DNA of 38,412 nt from JBAJNL01 sp036881885 (GCA_036881885.1 JBAJNL010000008.1:1-38412); one strand, 5' to 3'; counted from the stretch's first letter, positions 23,451 through 32,679 are shown. Program-made: numbers and translations. The notes: a model not told the origin generated them from the letters alone.

Positions 23451-23482
23451 TATTGTCGTTGCGCTGGATCTTCAGCAAATAC
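23451..23482 (+). repeat. intergenic direct repeat, copy 1
   Basis: These 32 nt match 24709-24740 with four mismatches, starting with a shared 16-nt block (TATTGTCGTTGCGCTG) followed by ATCTTCA. Both copies lie 100-150 nt before the start of the next gene on the same strand. Confidence 0.65.
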
Positions 23483-23597
23483 AGCGAAAAATATCTATTT
23501 TATTTATTTTTAAACACTAAATGTATCAAAAAAGACCATTTGACAAAAATAAACTTTAAGTATAGTAGTCACAATAAGTTTTGTTTTTGTGGCTTTG

Positions 23598-24497
23598 ATG
23601 ATGTTGCGTTTTTTATTTGTCGGATTTCTTTTTTTAGTCGCTAATACTTTAGGCTTTGCAACCAAGTTTGAGGTTGTGGAACAGCGCGATGGCATCCTTG
23701 AGTTTAGCAAGCATGCGCCTTCAGCAGACGAAGATATTTTTTACATTTCGCTTCCAAGCAGAAAAGAGCTCAATCAAGCCCTCTCTCAAGGGGGTGAGGC
23801 CTTTCAAGACCTTTGGATGACAACAAAAAAACGTGCTTGCGAACGCAACCAATGTGGTGATCCTGCAAAAGAGTGGGTTGACGTTGAAAGGGTTATTCGC
23901 TTTACAAACATCGAAAGCTTGCATACTGAAGAGGAAAAGGCAGCGTGGAGAGAACAGATCTTTGCATCTAACTTTGTACACACTGATGAAAACGCTGCCT
24001 TCTTAACACACGTTACGACAGAGCCTAATTACCAGTTTGATCTGGCAACATGGGAAGAGAAACGAAAGAGCATTGCTAAAGCAAAGCTAAATAGCAGTTT
24101 GTGGATTTCAATACGCAGCGCTTCCCTTGGAACACACAAGTCGCCTAAAATATACCCTGCAGACAAAAACCAGGTGGGTCTGGTTGTTAAGGTACCAGAA
24201 GGCTGTATTTTTGCCGCCTCCCCTGTCAACCTGCTTATAGGGGGTAGGGATGATTTTTATAGGGAAACCCTGAAAGGTTACGGGGCTAGATTTTTAAAAA
24301 TCTTAGCCGAAAACTCGCTTCGACCTCCCAAAGACCTGCTTGACACCACAAAAGATTGGACTGAGGTCTGTTATGACGCACCAAGTGCTGAAGTCGTCGC
24401 CGTGCTGCGTCAAGGTGACAACAAACGACTGAATGGTTTGGCCAAGCTTTTTGCTACAAAACATAACCTAACCTTGATAGACGCCATCCCAGATTAA
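23598..24497 (+). CDS. secreted protein of unknown function
   Basis: The product has 299 residues from the ATG at 23598; a GTG at 23589 or an ATG at 23601 are also possible and no ribosome binding site decides. The signal peptide is clear (MMLRFLFVGFLFLVANTLGFA). The mature protein has no recognised family. The segment LWISIRSASLG, then VGLVVKVPEGCIFAASP, then TEVCYDAPSAEVVAV loosely recalls the strand order and terminal acidic motif of ADP-ribosyltransferase-like effectors, but no catalytic Arg-Ser-Glu set can be assigned with confidence. It sits between the kinase-like gene and the DUF2975 pair, in the same orientation. Confidence 0.7.
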   Translation: MMLRFLFVGFLFLVANTLGFATKFEVVEQRDGILEFSKHAPSADEDIFYISLPSRKELNQALSQGGEAFQDLWMTTKKRACERNQCGDPAKEWVDVERVIRFTNIESLHTEEEKAAWREQIFASNFVHTDENAAFLTHVTTEPNYQFDLATWEEKRKSIAKAKLNSSLWISIRSASLGTHKSPKIYPADKNQVGLVVKVPEGCIFAASPVNLLIGGRDDFYRETLKGYGARFLKILAENSLRPPKDLLDTTKDWTEVCYDAPSAEVVAVLRQGDNKRLNGLAKLFATKHNLTLIDAIPD

Positions 24498-24827
24498 TGG
24501 TGAGGCAGCGTTTTTGAACGATCCAAAGCTCAAGTCGCCGACCTTAAGCGCACAATATATTTCAAAGCTTCTTGGCCAAATCAACTTACATCTTGCTGTC
24601 TTGAAATGCACAGTTTTTTGTTTAAACGCTTTTTCCTCAAAAAAAAGCACGTCACATAAAATGACCAAATCCTTTCGGGCAAATGACACATTGCCTGATC
24701 ACCCTCTTTATTGTCGTTGCGCTGCATCTTCAATAAACACCTCACTATAATTATTGTTTATCAATAAAAAATTATTGTATTAAATTTATTTTGTCTGTTA
24801 ATATTCAGAAATGAACACAACAGGTGA
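24498..24827. other. intergenic region with the second repeat copy
   Basis: These 330 nt contain the direct repeat at 24709-24740 and an AT-rich end with TTATTG and CAATAA arms around TTTAT (about 24752-24768). A short forward open frame at 24514-24750 has no ribosome binding site, domain or leader and spans the repeat, so I do not call it. Confidence 0.5.
24709..24740 (+). repeat. intergenic direct repeat, copy 2
   Basis: Partner of 23451-23482: identical for the first 16 nt and for ATCTTCA, with four substitutions overall in 32 nt. It lies 100 nt before the GTG of the DUF2975 gene. Confidence 0.65.
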
Positions 24828-24839
24828 ATGGAATACAAA

Positions 24840-25415
24840 GTGAACAAAATTAAAAAAGTAAGTACCCACATGGTGAGAGGGTTTAATATTTTATTGATGG
24901 TCCTCCCCCTGATTTTAGTGCTTCAGTGGCTTTTTCTTTCACTTAAAGAAACGCCTTTCTTTCAAGTCATCAATGTTTTTGGCTTGTTTGAAAAAGAGCT
25001 GACGACACCCGAGGGATGTGTAAGCTTGCATCACGTTAAGTGGACAGCACCTTTAAAGCTTTTAGGTTTCTGTGCCGAGTTTATGAGCTTGCTGCCATTT
25101 TTAATCAGTCTTGTGGTCTTAAAAACTATTTTTAAGGATTATCAAAAAGGCGCCATCTTTAGTGTTGCCAACGCACAACGGTATGCACAACTAGGCTGGA
25201 TCGCTTTTGTGGACGCTTTGTTCATTAAATCTTTTAGCCACTCATTGCTTGTCTTTGCCGCAACGTTCGCCAATCCCCCAGGCCATCGCTAAATCACCAT
25301 CGGATTTGGCACCCCTCATTTGACCACCTTATTTGTAGGCATCCTACTCATCATTATTTCTTGGGTGATGTTAGAAGCCAGCAAAATACACGACGAACAA
25401 CTTTTCACAATATAA
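24840..25415 (+). pseudogene. DUF2975 membrane protein gene interrupted by one in-frame stop
   Basis: DUF2975 proteins are small four-helix membrane proteins usually encoded next to an XRE regulator (as yoaS/yozG in Bacillus). Three hydrophobic segments are read to 25289 (about ILLMVLPLILVLQWLFL, LLGFCAEFMSLLPFLISLVV and ALFIKSFSHSLLVFAATFA). A TAA at 25290-25292 follows NPPGHR. The same frame then continues uninterrupted with ITIGFGTPHLTTLFVGILLI and ends EASKIHDEQLFTI at 25415, which is the expected fourth helix and C-terminus. One CAA or similar codon changed to TAA would explain it. The GTG at 24840 fits the family N-terminus (MNKIKKVS); an ATG lies at 24828. A truncated protein may still be made. 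Confidence 0.75.
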
Positions 25416-25427
25416 GGACATAGAATA

Positions 25428-25667
25428 ATGACAATTATTGTGAACATTGATGTCATGCTTGCGAAAAGAAAAATGAAGTCGCAGGATCTGGCCGCGGCCG
25501 TGGGCATCACCCCGCAAAATCTATCGATACTCAAAACCGGCAAAGCAAAAGCCATACGATTTTCGACTCTTGAAAATCTATGCAAGCACTTACGTTGCCA
25601 ACCAGGGGACCTTTTAGCTTTCACATCACCAAAGGACAATGATGAAAATCATCGCAGTAATAATTAG
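25428..25667 (+). CDS. XRE-family HTH regulator (YozG-like partner of DUF2975)
   Basis: The product has 79 residues, almost entirely one Cro/CI-type helix-turn-helix: MLAKRKMKSQDLAAAVGITP then NLSILKTGKAKAIRFSTLENLCKHLRCQPGDLL. This short form with an N-terminal IIVNIDVML strand is the usual companion of DUF2975. AAGGA lies about 9 nt before the ATG. It starts 12 nt after the old DUF2975 stop and overlaps the hydrolase start, so the three genes look like one operon. It probably controls its own operon. It appears intact although its partner is broken. Confidence 0.85.
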   Translation: MTIIVNIDVMLAKRKMKSQDLAAAVGITPQNLSILKTGKAKAIRFSTLENLCKHLRCQPGDLLAFTSPKDNDENHRSNN

Positions 25668-26811
25668 TTTCATACCGTCTATTGCTTTGGGCGTTGTCGA
25701 AGAAAGCATTACACCTTACAAGTTTTCTGATGAGGAACGTCGCACTGGCTTTGTCGCGTACGCGATCCCAAAATCCTCAACGTTTTCTGTACCGCGTTCT
25801 CAAAAAGATGCACCAGATCTAACATACTATTTAAGCAAGCCTAAGCAGCACAAAGCCTATCCTATTGTTCTTTTCTGCTCTGGCTCTGAATTGCGCAAAA
25901 GCGTCAGCAGCGTTATACATGTACACCGTTATTTTCTAAAAGAATTTCTTGATTTGGGCGTCGCGCTTATCACGCTAGAGCAATGGGGGATCAAGGGAAC
26001 TCAAGTGCATGCAGATGAATTTATGCACCACTATACAAGAACGCAACGCCTGCTTGACCACAAAACACTTATCAATCATTTGCTAAGCCATCCACCAGAA
26101 GGCTGGAATGGTCAATTCATCTTTGTAGGTGTCTCGGAAGGCGGACCCATCGTCACGGCACTCACCACCATGTATCCTGATAAAACACTGGCCACTATTA
26201 ATTGGTGTGGTACATCCGGATGGAATTGGCGCGAAGAGCTGTGGGCTTTTCTAAAAAAAATGCGCGATCAAATGTTAGCAAGCGTGCCATGGCCTATTCG
26301 ATTGAGAAGCTATTTACCCTCTTGGGCACCCTATTCTGTTAATTTACACCTGCCAGAAACCAGACCAGAATACGATGAGATAATGGATCAAACAATGGCT
26401 GCGCCCACACCAACAAAAGAGTTTGTGGGCATGACATACATGTATCATGCCGACGCGCTGAGTTGGCCGATCACAGATTACACGCAGATAAAATCACCGT
26501 ACCTTGCAGTCGCAGGTGCGCGTGATTTTCTGATAGACTCAAGCGATGCCTTTGTAAAAAGGGCGCGGCGCGCTGGCGTACCTATCACCTATTTACGCGT
26601 TAAAGACATGGATCATTACGTAAGAAAGCGCCCAGACATTATCAAAAAAAGTCTTGAGTGGCTTGAAAAATTTCTGCACGCGCCCAAGAAAACTCACAAA
26701 ACAAGCACGCCTGAAAGTTTTACACACCTAGGCGTTCGGGCACCCAGCATCCGTGAAAGCTCATGGGTGAGGGATGTTCAAGCGAGGCCGTTGCAAGCGG
26801 CCCTTTGGTGA
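25642..26811 (+). CDS. secreted alpha/beta hydrolase
   Basis: The product has 389 residues from the ATG at 25642, 5 nt after AAAGGA; an ATG at 25639 is too close to that site. A signal peptide (KIIAVIISFIPSIALG) precedes a hydrolase domain with a strand at YPIVLFCSGS, the nucleophile elbow GVSEGGP (Ser165), a catalytic Asp in AGARDFLID (Asp295) and His in DMDHYV (His325): the complete triad in the right order. Esterase, acyltransferase or peptidase activity cannot be separated by eye. The last 30 residues (from 26720) are read antisense to the end of the carotenoid oxygenase gene and look non-native, suggesting loss of an earlier stop. It overlaps the XRE gene by 26 nt. Confidence 0.82.
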   Translation: MKIIAVIISFIPSIALGVVEESITPYKFSDEERRTGFVAYAIPKSSTFSVPRSQKDAPDLTYYLSKPKQHKAYPIVLFCSGSELRKSVSSVIHVHRYFLKEFLDLGVALITLEQWGIKGTQVHADEFMHHYTRTQRLLDHKTLINHLLSHPPEGWNGQFIFVGVSEGGPIVTALTTMYPDKTLATINWCGTSGWNWREELWAFLKKMRDQMLASVPWPIRLRSYLPSWAPYSVNLHLPETRPEYDEIMDQTMAAPTPTKEFVGMTYMYHADALSWPITDYTQIKSPYLAVAGARDFLIDSSDAFVKRARRAGVPITYLRVKDMDHYVRKRPDIIKKSLEWLEKFLHAPKKTHKTSTPESFTHLGVRAPSIRESSWVRDVQARPLQAALW

Positions 26812-28147
26812 TAGCGTGTGCCGCAAAAATTTGCAGCGCACCCTTAAAGGGTGGCTTCAAACTTTGCGTTGGAACCAATAAAAAGGCGTTTTCTGTTTTT
26901 TTATCATGCGTACTTGTGGCAAACACAGGCTCAAGACAAAGCACATCTGGTCCAAAATCGTATGTTTCGACAACATTTTTTTGATAATCAAAATGGCACA
27001 GGCAATTAAAAAAGTGGCGCTCGGGCGTTTTGCTGTGCACATAATAGCCATGTTGTGTTGGCTGGCTTAAGCCAAAGGGATTGGAAGATGGAAAATCATT
27101 GTTACCACCAAAAACAAAGGTTTCGCGTTTAAGCGATTTTTGAAAAGACAAACGATAACGCACCAGGCCTGATGCATCCCATTTTGGTTTTTTGTCCGTC
27201 TTTAGTTGCAAAGGCGCGTGAGAGCCCAAAAAATTGCCCGGGCCTTCATAGCCAATAAAATCAAGAATAATGTCTTGACCTTGTTCATAGGCATTGAAAC
27301 CATGCCACATCCAAAGTGCTTCTGTTTCAAAAATTTTGGGTTTCCCTAAATCACCATAACGTGGAAAAACCCAAACCTGATTGCCAAGATGTGGCTGCCA
27401 TGTCATGGCATCACGCAACGTTTTACCTTGTAACAAAAAAGAAAAAAGGTTCACCCTGACAGGATGCATTAAGAAAATAAGATGACTTTCGGTGACAAAC
27501 CAATCATGCATATAGGTAAGCCATGGCAGCTTAAAACGCCTGTGGCTTGAAAGCGCACCTGATTTTTTAAAAATGGTGATATCAGCATGCATCGACAAAC
27601 CATAAGATAAACCAAAGTGCAGCCACTCGCCTGTTTTGGGGTCCCACTTTGGATGCGCAGCATAAACCACCGCGCCTTTTTGAAGACCAAAATCTGTGCG
27701 TCCCTTTGTCTTTAAGGTTTGTGGATCAAGACAATAGGGTTGTGTTGACTCATCAAAAGAAAAAAGGTTGCCCTGCCGGTGCCACACGCTGACCCCTGAC
27801 TGATTGGAGGGAATGCGACCAATATTGTGTAAAAGCCCACCCGGTGCATTGGTAGTCCAGGTGCGCCAGCGAAAGCGTCCCTCTTTTTCTTCACGCTGAA
27901 ATTTTGGTGTTTGCACAAAAGCTGATTGATATAAAACCTTGCCCTTTGTGATACGAAAGGATTGAATCAAACCATCACCGTCAAGCAGCATCTTTTTTTG
28001 CACACCGTTGCGTTCAAAAACACCAGGTCCATTGCGAAACAACGTACCACTTAAAGCGGTGGGTATCGTACCTTTAATCTTAAGAGCATAGGGGGCACGC
28101 GCCTTAGCATTTTGCGCAATGACGTCGCGCCAAGAAACTTTTGTCAC
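26720..28147 (-). CDS. carotenoid cleavage oxygenase (RPE65/CCD family)
   Basis: These Fe(II) enzymes cleave carotenoids, apocarotenoids or stilbenes with oxygen. The 475 residues carry the family signatures FRNGPG and DGDGLI near the N-terminus and the four iron-binding histidines in AAHPKWDP (165), YMHDWF (214), MWHGFN (282) and SFHGCW (465). The GTG at 28147 is preferred to a TTG at 28165 because GAAGGG lies about 10 nt upstream; no signal peptide is present. Length is typical. It is convergent with the hydrolase gene and overlaps it by 92 nt, and it is divergent from the efflux operon. The substrate cannot be inferred and no carotenoid synthesis gene is in the window. Confidence 0.92.
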   Translation of the reverse strand: MTKVSWRDVIAQNAKARAPYALKIKGTIPTALSGTLFRNGPGVFERNGVQKKMLLDGDGLIQSFRITKGKVLYQSAFVQTPKFQREEKEGRFRWRTWTTNAPGGLLHNIGRIPSNQSGVSVWHRQGNLFSFDESTQPYCLDPQTLKTKGRTDFGLQKGAVVYAAHPKWDPKTGEWLHFGLSYGLSMHADITIFKKSGALSSHRRFKLPWLTYMHDWFVTESHLIFLMHPVRVNLFSFLLQGKTLRDAMTWQPHLGNQVWVFPRYGDLGKPKIFETEALWMWHGFNAYEQGQDIILDFIGYEGPGNFLGSHAPLQLKTDKKPKWDASGLVRYRLSFQKSLKRETFVFGGNNDFPSSNPFGLSQPTQHGYYVHSKTPERHFFNCLCHFDYQKNVVETYDFGPDVLCLEPVFATSTHDKKTENAFLLVPTQSLKPPFKGALQIFAAHAITKGPLATASLEHPSPMSFHGCWVPERLGV

Positions 28148-28270
28148 AAAGAAGCTGCCCTTCAAGCAAACGTGTCAAAGCGACCCTATCAAAAAAAATA
28201 ACATTGATGCAATTTTTTGATCTATAAGGTTTTTTTCACACAAGTCACTATCCGCACACAAAAGGTGCTT

Positions 28271-28300
28271 TTGACATCTTTTGCCCCCATCATGGGATAA
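28271..28300 (+). promoter_or_regulatory. candidate sigma-70-type promoter of the efflux operon
   Basis: TTGACA at 28271-28276 is a perfect -35 box; GGATAA at 28295-28300 is a moderate -10 box with an 18-nt spacer. It lies about 60 nt before the adaptor gene start, in the divergent region with the carotenoid oxygenase. Predicted by eye only. Confidence 0.4.
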
Positions 28301-28363
28301 CGCTATGAATGGCGGAGATTTTGCTTATTAAGAAGAAGTAAAGAGTCAAAGACGTCGTCTTCT

Positions 28364-29512
28364 ATGCATTTTTGGTTTGTTATACTTTGTTTTTGTTTGT
28401 TTTTTTCTGGATGCAAAAAACGTGAAGAGGCCCCCAAACCTGGGGCAGCCATGATGCTGCCTTGTGTGACGGTTTATGACATTCAGCCGCAAGATCTTGT
28501 GCAAGATCGAACGTTTGCGGGCGAAACCCAAAGCTATTGTGTGGTGCAAATTAGGGGACGCGTTGAAGGCATTCTTTTAAAGCGCCATTTTCAAGAGGGT
28601 CAGTCTGTCAGCAAGGGAGATATGTTGTTCACTATCGACCCCAGACCCTTTGCGGCCAAACTCGATCGCGTTAAGGCCCGTTTGGCCGAGAACAGAGCCA
28701 CCTTTATCAATGCAGCCAAAAACCACAGGCGCTTGCAAGCACTGGTTAAAGAAAAAGCGGTCAGCCAAAAAGAAGCCGATGAAGCACAAGCAGCCGTGCT
28801 TGTGGCCGAGGCAAACGTTTTATCAGCCAAAGCACGTGTCACAGAAGCGACCCTTGATTTGGAATACACGCAAATTGCCTCACCCATTTCTGGCATCACG
28901 TCTGCGTTTCTCAAAAACCAGGGTGATTTGGTCATCCCTGGCACTGGCGACAGCAGCCTTTTAACCCAGGTCACACAGATGGACCCCATTTATGTGAATT
29001 TTTATGTCACCGATAAAGAGATGCAAGCGTCTGGCGATTTGTTTCGTAAACGCAGTGAAGAAGAGGTGCCCCTTAAAGCAAAGCTTTGGCTGTCGGATGA
29101 TTCGCCCTATGAAGAGGAAGGTGTGATCACCTTTATGGACCCCCTAATGCGTCAAGAAAGTGGTACTTTTTTGATGCGTGCAACATTTCTAAACCCCAAA
29201 CATATTCTCAAACCAGGACAATTTGTCACGCTCAAACTGCAGATCCCCCCTGTCAAAAATGCGCTGGTTATTCCACAGCGGTGCGTGATTCAAAAAGGTG
29301 ACAAGCAAATGGTGTGTGTGGTAAAGGCAGACGGCAGTGTGACGCGGCGCCCCATCCAAGGCAAGCAAATTCAGTCAAATCTTTTTTGGGTCAAAGAAGG
29401 TTTGCATCCAGGTGAGCAGATTGTTTTAGATGGCCTGATGAAGGTTAAACCAGGTGGGCGCGTTACGGTCATGCCACAACCAGCACCCAACTCTCAGCAA
29501 ACCTCTCCTTAA
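28364..29512 (+). CDS. RND efflux periplasmic adaptor (membrane fusion lipoprotein)
   Basis: The adaptor bridges the inner-membrane pump and outer-membrane channel. The 382 residues start with a lipoprotein signal (FVILCFCLFFSGC, Cys about 17). The lipoyl halves follow, RGRVEGILLKRHFQEGQSVSKG with FTIDPRPF and, after the hairpin, TQIASPISGITS, separated by a coiled-coil hairpin (about 95-160, rich in Ala/Lys/Glu). The beta-barrel and membrane-proximal domains complete it (PGQFVTLKL, then ALVIPQRCV). It belongs to the AcrA/MexA type and is the first gene of a three-gene operon; the pump gene starts 14 nt after its stop. Confidence 0.93.
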   Translation: MHFWFVILCFCLFFSGCKKREEAPKPGAAMMLPCVTVYDIQPQDLVQDRTFAGETQSYCVVQIRGRVEGILLKRHFQEGQSVSKGDMLFTIDPRPFAAKLDRVKARLAENRATFINAAKNHRRLQALVKEKAVSQKEADEAQAAVLVAEANVLSAKARVTEATLDLEYTQIASPISGITSAFLKNQGDLVIPGTGDSSLLTQVTQMDPIYVNFYVTDKEMQASGDLFRKRSEEEVPLKAKLWLSDDSPYEEEGVITFMDPLMRQESGTFLMRATFLNPKHILKPGQFVTLKLQIPPVKNALVIPQRCVIQKGDKQMVCVVKADGSVTRRPIQGKQIQSNLFWVKEGLHPGEQIVLDGLMKVKPGGRVTVMPQPAPNSQQTSP

Positions 29513-29526
29513 GGTGCCTCTAGAAC

Positions 29527-32500
29527 ATGTTCGAGTTTTTTATTAAACGCCCCATCTTCTCTTGTGTGTTGTCGATTGTGATCGTTTTAACGGGCCTTGT
29601 TTGTTTGCTGAAACTGCCAACCGATATCTTTCCCCCCATCACACCTCCCACTATTTTGATCAACGCCACTTACACTGGTGCCAGCGTCGACACACTTTCT
29701 AAAACGGTTGCCGCACCCGTTGAAGTGCAAGTAAACGGCGTTGAAGACATGCTTTACATGGTCACCAACAACACCAACACGGGTTCACTGAGCACAACGG
29801 TCACCTTTGGCGTTGATTCAGACATCGATATGAATCTGGTGAATACCTTGAATCGCGTGAACTTAGCCATGCCAAAATTACCACCTGACGTTAAAGCCGT
29901 GGGTGTTAATGTTGATAAAAAATCCACCAGTATTTTGCAACTTTTGGTCTTTCGTTCACCTCATCAAAGCATGAGTTTGGTGGACTTAAACGCCTATGTT
30001 GATGTAAACATTCTTGACCCTTTAAAACGCATTGACGGTGTGGGCAAAGCACAACTCATTGGCGCACCAAACGCCATACGCATTTGGCTTGACCCAAACA
30101 AACTGGCCAAACTTTCTCTGGCCGCTGGCGATGTCATGCAGGCTGTACGCGAACAAAATTATCAGTACGCAACAGGTCGCATCGGCATCGCGCCTTTTAC
30201 CCATTTACAAGAAAAAAACTATGGCATCGTCGCTAAAGGCAGATTGGAAACACCCCAAGAGTTTGAAAACATCATTCTCAAAGCTAGCTCTAGTGGTGAA
30301 GTGGTGCGCCTTAAAGATGTCGGGCGCGTTGAGCGCGGCTTTCAAAACTATGACTTTGTGGGCAAATTAAATGGCGAACCTGTCGTGGTTTTAAGTATCT
30401 ATCTTCAGCCCGGCGCAAACGCCCTTGCCGTGGCGAAAAAAGTCCGAGAAAAAATGCACGAGCTGTCCCAGAGCTTTCCAAAAGATGTTGAATATTTAAT
30501 GCCTTACGACACAACAAAGTTTATTGAGGTTTCTATTGAAGAGGTCATACACACCCTTTTCGAGGCAACATTCTTAGTGTTTTTGGTGGTGTATATGTTT
30601 CTTCAAAATTGGCGCGCGACCATTATCCCCACCATTGCCGTGCCTGTTTGTTTAATGGGGTGTTTGATTGGCCTTGCAGCTTTGGGATTTTCAATTAACA
30701 CCCTAACGCTTTTTGGCATGGTACTTTCGATTGGCATTGTGGTCGATGACGCCATTGTTGTGGTCGAGAATGTCGAACGCTTAATGCACGAAGAAAAACT
30801 GTCCCCCATTCAAGCCAGCATCAAAGCCATGAAAGAAGTAGGTGGCCCAGTCATTGCCATTGTTCTTATTTTATGTGCGGTTTTTGTGCCAGTCAGTTTT
30901 TTGGGCGGCTTGATCGGGCAACTTTATAGACAGTTTGCCACAACTATCGCTATTGCCGTTGTGTTTTCAGGCATCGTGGCGCTGACCTTAAGCCCCTCTT
31001 TATCAGCCTTGCTGCTTAAACAATCGCCCGTAAAGCCAAATAGATTTTTTCGGGCTTTTAACGCGGGGTTTGAAAAATTTCAAACTTTTTATGTGCACGG
31101 GGTGCGCCATCTTTTGAAAAGACCTCTTATTGGTATGAGCCTTTTCGGAGGTGTTTTATGTGCCTGCTTTTTCTTGGGTAAAATGGTGCCAGGCAGCTTG
31201 GTTCCCGATGAAGACCAAGGCTACCTCATTATGCTGGCCAACTCGGTACCGGGCACCACAACCCAAAAAACAGAAAAACTGGCCACAAAATTAGATGCCA
31301 TGATTCAAGAACAACCAGCCATTGACCACGTGCTCAGTCTTAGCGGATTTGATTTACTGTCTGGTCAAAACAATCCTTCAACACTCACCACCTTTATGGT
31401 GCTTAAAGATTGGAACGACCGCAAAGAACGCCACCTCAAAGCACCGGCCGTGTTAAAAGATCTTTCAAAAAAAGTTATGGCCGTGCCTGAAGCGCTGGCT
31501 TTTGTGTTTAATCCACCCACCATTCCAGGGTTGGGTGCTGTGGGCGGTGTTGAGTGCTATTTAGAAGATCGCGGTGGACGCACCTCGCAAGAACTTGAGG
31601 CCTTAACGCAGCAGTTTATTCAAGCGGCCGAAGCGCATCCAGCCATTGCCCGCATGAGCACCACACTGCGTACAAGCCTGCCACTTTATAAGGCAGATTT
31701 GGATTTGCCTAAAATCAAGTCACTTGGTGTGCCCGTTGATCAGCTGTTTGCAACGCTTTCGGCCTATTATGGTGGCTATTATGTCAATGACTACAACGAA
31801 GCCAGTCGCATCTACCAAGTTTATATTCAAGCCGAAGACACGCACCGTCTGACAACCGATAACTTAAAGCAGATGTATGTGCGATCAGCCACAACACAGT
31901 CTATGATTCCATTAGATGCATTGGTCACACTGCGCCCAGAGTCGGGCCCCATTCTTTTAAACCGCTTTAATGGCACGGTGGCAGCCTATGTGAACGGTGT
32001 GATTAAGCCCGGCTTTACCTCGGGACAAGCGATCGAGGCGATGGAAAAAATCGCCAAAGAAAAGCTGCCGCAAGATATCAAGTTATCTTGGGCCGGATCA
32101 GCTTTTCAAGAAAAGAAAGCGGGCAGCCAATCGATCATTGCCATTTTGTTTGGCATTATTATGGTGATGTTGATTTTATCAGCACTTTACGAGCGCGTTT
32201 TACTGCCCATTTCAGTTCTATGCGCCATTCCCTTTGGCGTTTTGGGCGCACTGCTCGTTGTCTTTCTCACAGGGCTTAGTAACGACATTTATTTTCAAAT
32301 CGGTCTTTTAACACTGGTGGGCCTTTCGGCCAAAAATGCCATTTTGATTGTCGAGTTTGCTATTGTGAAACGCGAAGAAGGGCTTGATATCATCGAAGCG
32401 GCGGTTGAAGCTGCCAGACTACGCTTGCGCCCCATCATCATGACGTCACTTGCCTTTATCTTGGGCGCAGTGCCGCTTGTGCTTAGCTCGGGCGCCGGGG

Positions 32501-32679
32501 CCAACGGCCGCCATTCGATTGGCGCTGGGCTCATTGGCGGCATGATTTCTTCAAGCTCGTTGGCTTTATTTTTCATTCCCTTGTTTTATGTTTTGTTTCA
32601 AAAACTCAGTGAAAGACTGAAAACAAAAAAAGTCAGCACCACAAAGGTCAAGCCGGGCGGAAAGGATCCCCATGCTTAA
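29527..32679 (+). CDS. RND multidrug efflux pump, inner-membrane subunit (HAE1 type)
   Basis: The proton-driven pump exports drugs, dyes, bile-like compounds and host toxins. The 1050 residues have the expected layout: a first transmembrane helix (KRPIFSCVLSIVIVLTGLVC), a large porter loop, the helix 2-6 group with GIVVDDAIVVVENVER (the proton-relay Asp pair), a second periplasmic loop starting near FLGKMVPGSLVPDEDQGY, and the final helix group with NAILIVEFA. Its length equals that of AcrB/MexB. It is followed by the outer-membrane channel gene, overlapping by 8 nt, so the operon is complete. Substrates cannot be predicted. Confidence 0.96.
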   Translation: MFEFFIKRPIFSCVLSIVIVLTGLVCLLKLPTDIFPPITPPTILINATYTGASVDTLSKTVAAPVEVQVNGVEDMLYMVTNNTNTGSLSTTVTFGVDSDIDMNLVNTLNRVNLAMPKLPPDVKAVGVNVDKKSTSILQLLVFRSPHQSMSLVDLNAYVDVNILDPLKRIDGVGKAQLIGAPNAIRIWLDPNKLAKLSLAAGDVMQAVREQNYQYATGRIGIAPFTHLQEKNYGIVAKGRLETPQEFENIILKASSSGEVVRLKDVGRVERGFQNYDFVGKLNGEPVVVLSIYLQPGANALAVAKKVREKMHELSQSFPKDVEYLMPYDTTKFIEVSIEEVIHTLFEATFLVFLVVYMFLQNWRATIIPTIAVPVCLMGCLIGLAALGFSINTLTLFGMVLSIGIVVDDAIVVVENVERLMHEEKLSPIQASIKAMKEVGGPVIAIVLILCAVFVPVSFLGGLIGQLYRQFATTIAIAVVFSGIVALTLSPSLSALLLKQSPVKPNRFFRAFNAGFEKFQTFYVHGVRHLLKRPLIGMSLFGGVLCACFFLGKMVPGSLVPDEDQGYLIMLANSVPGTTTQKTEKLATKLDAMIQEQPAIDHVLSLSGFDLLSGQNNPSTLTTFMVLKDWNDRKERHLKAPAVLKDLSKKVMAVPEALAFVFNPPTIPGLGAVGGVECYLEDRGGRTSQELEALTQQFIQAAEAHPAIARMSTTLRTSLPLYKADLDLPKIKSLGVPVDQLFATLSAYYGGYYVNDYNEASRIYQVYIQAEDTHRLTTDNLKQMYVRSATTQSMIPLDALVTLRPESGPILLNRFNGTVAAYVNGVIKPGFTSGQAIEAMEKIAKEKLPQDIKLSWAGSAFQEKKAGSQSIIAILFGIIMVMLILSALYERVLLPISVLCAIPFGVLGALLVVFLTGLSNDIYFQIGLLTLVGLSAKNAILIVEFAIVKREEGLDIIEAAVEAARLRLRPIIMTSLAFILGAVPLVLSSGAGANGRHSIGAGLIGGMISSSSLALFFIPLFYVLFQKLSERLKTKKVSTTKVKPGGKDPHA

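Noticed and set aside
24514..24750. Forward 78-codon open frame
   Set aside because: Runs through the intergenic direct repeat and has no start signal or similarity I recognise.
28577..28989. Minus-strand open frames opposite the efflux adaptor
   Set aside because: Shadows of the coiled-coil region of a certain gene.
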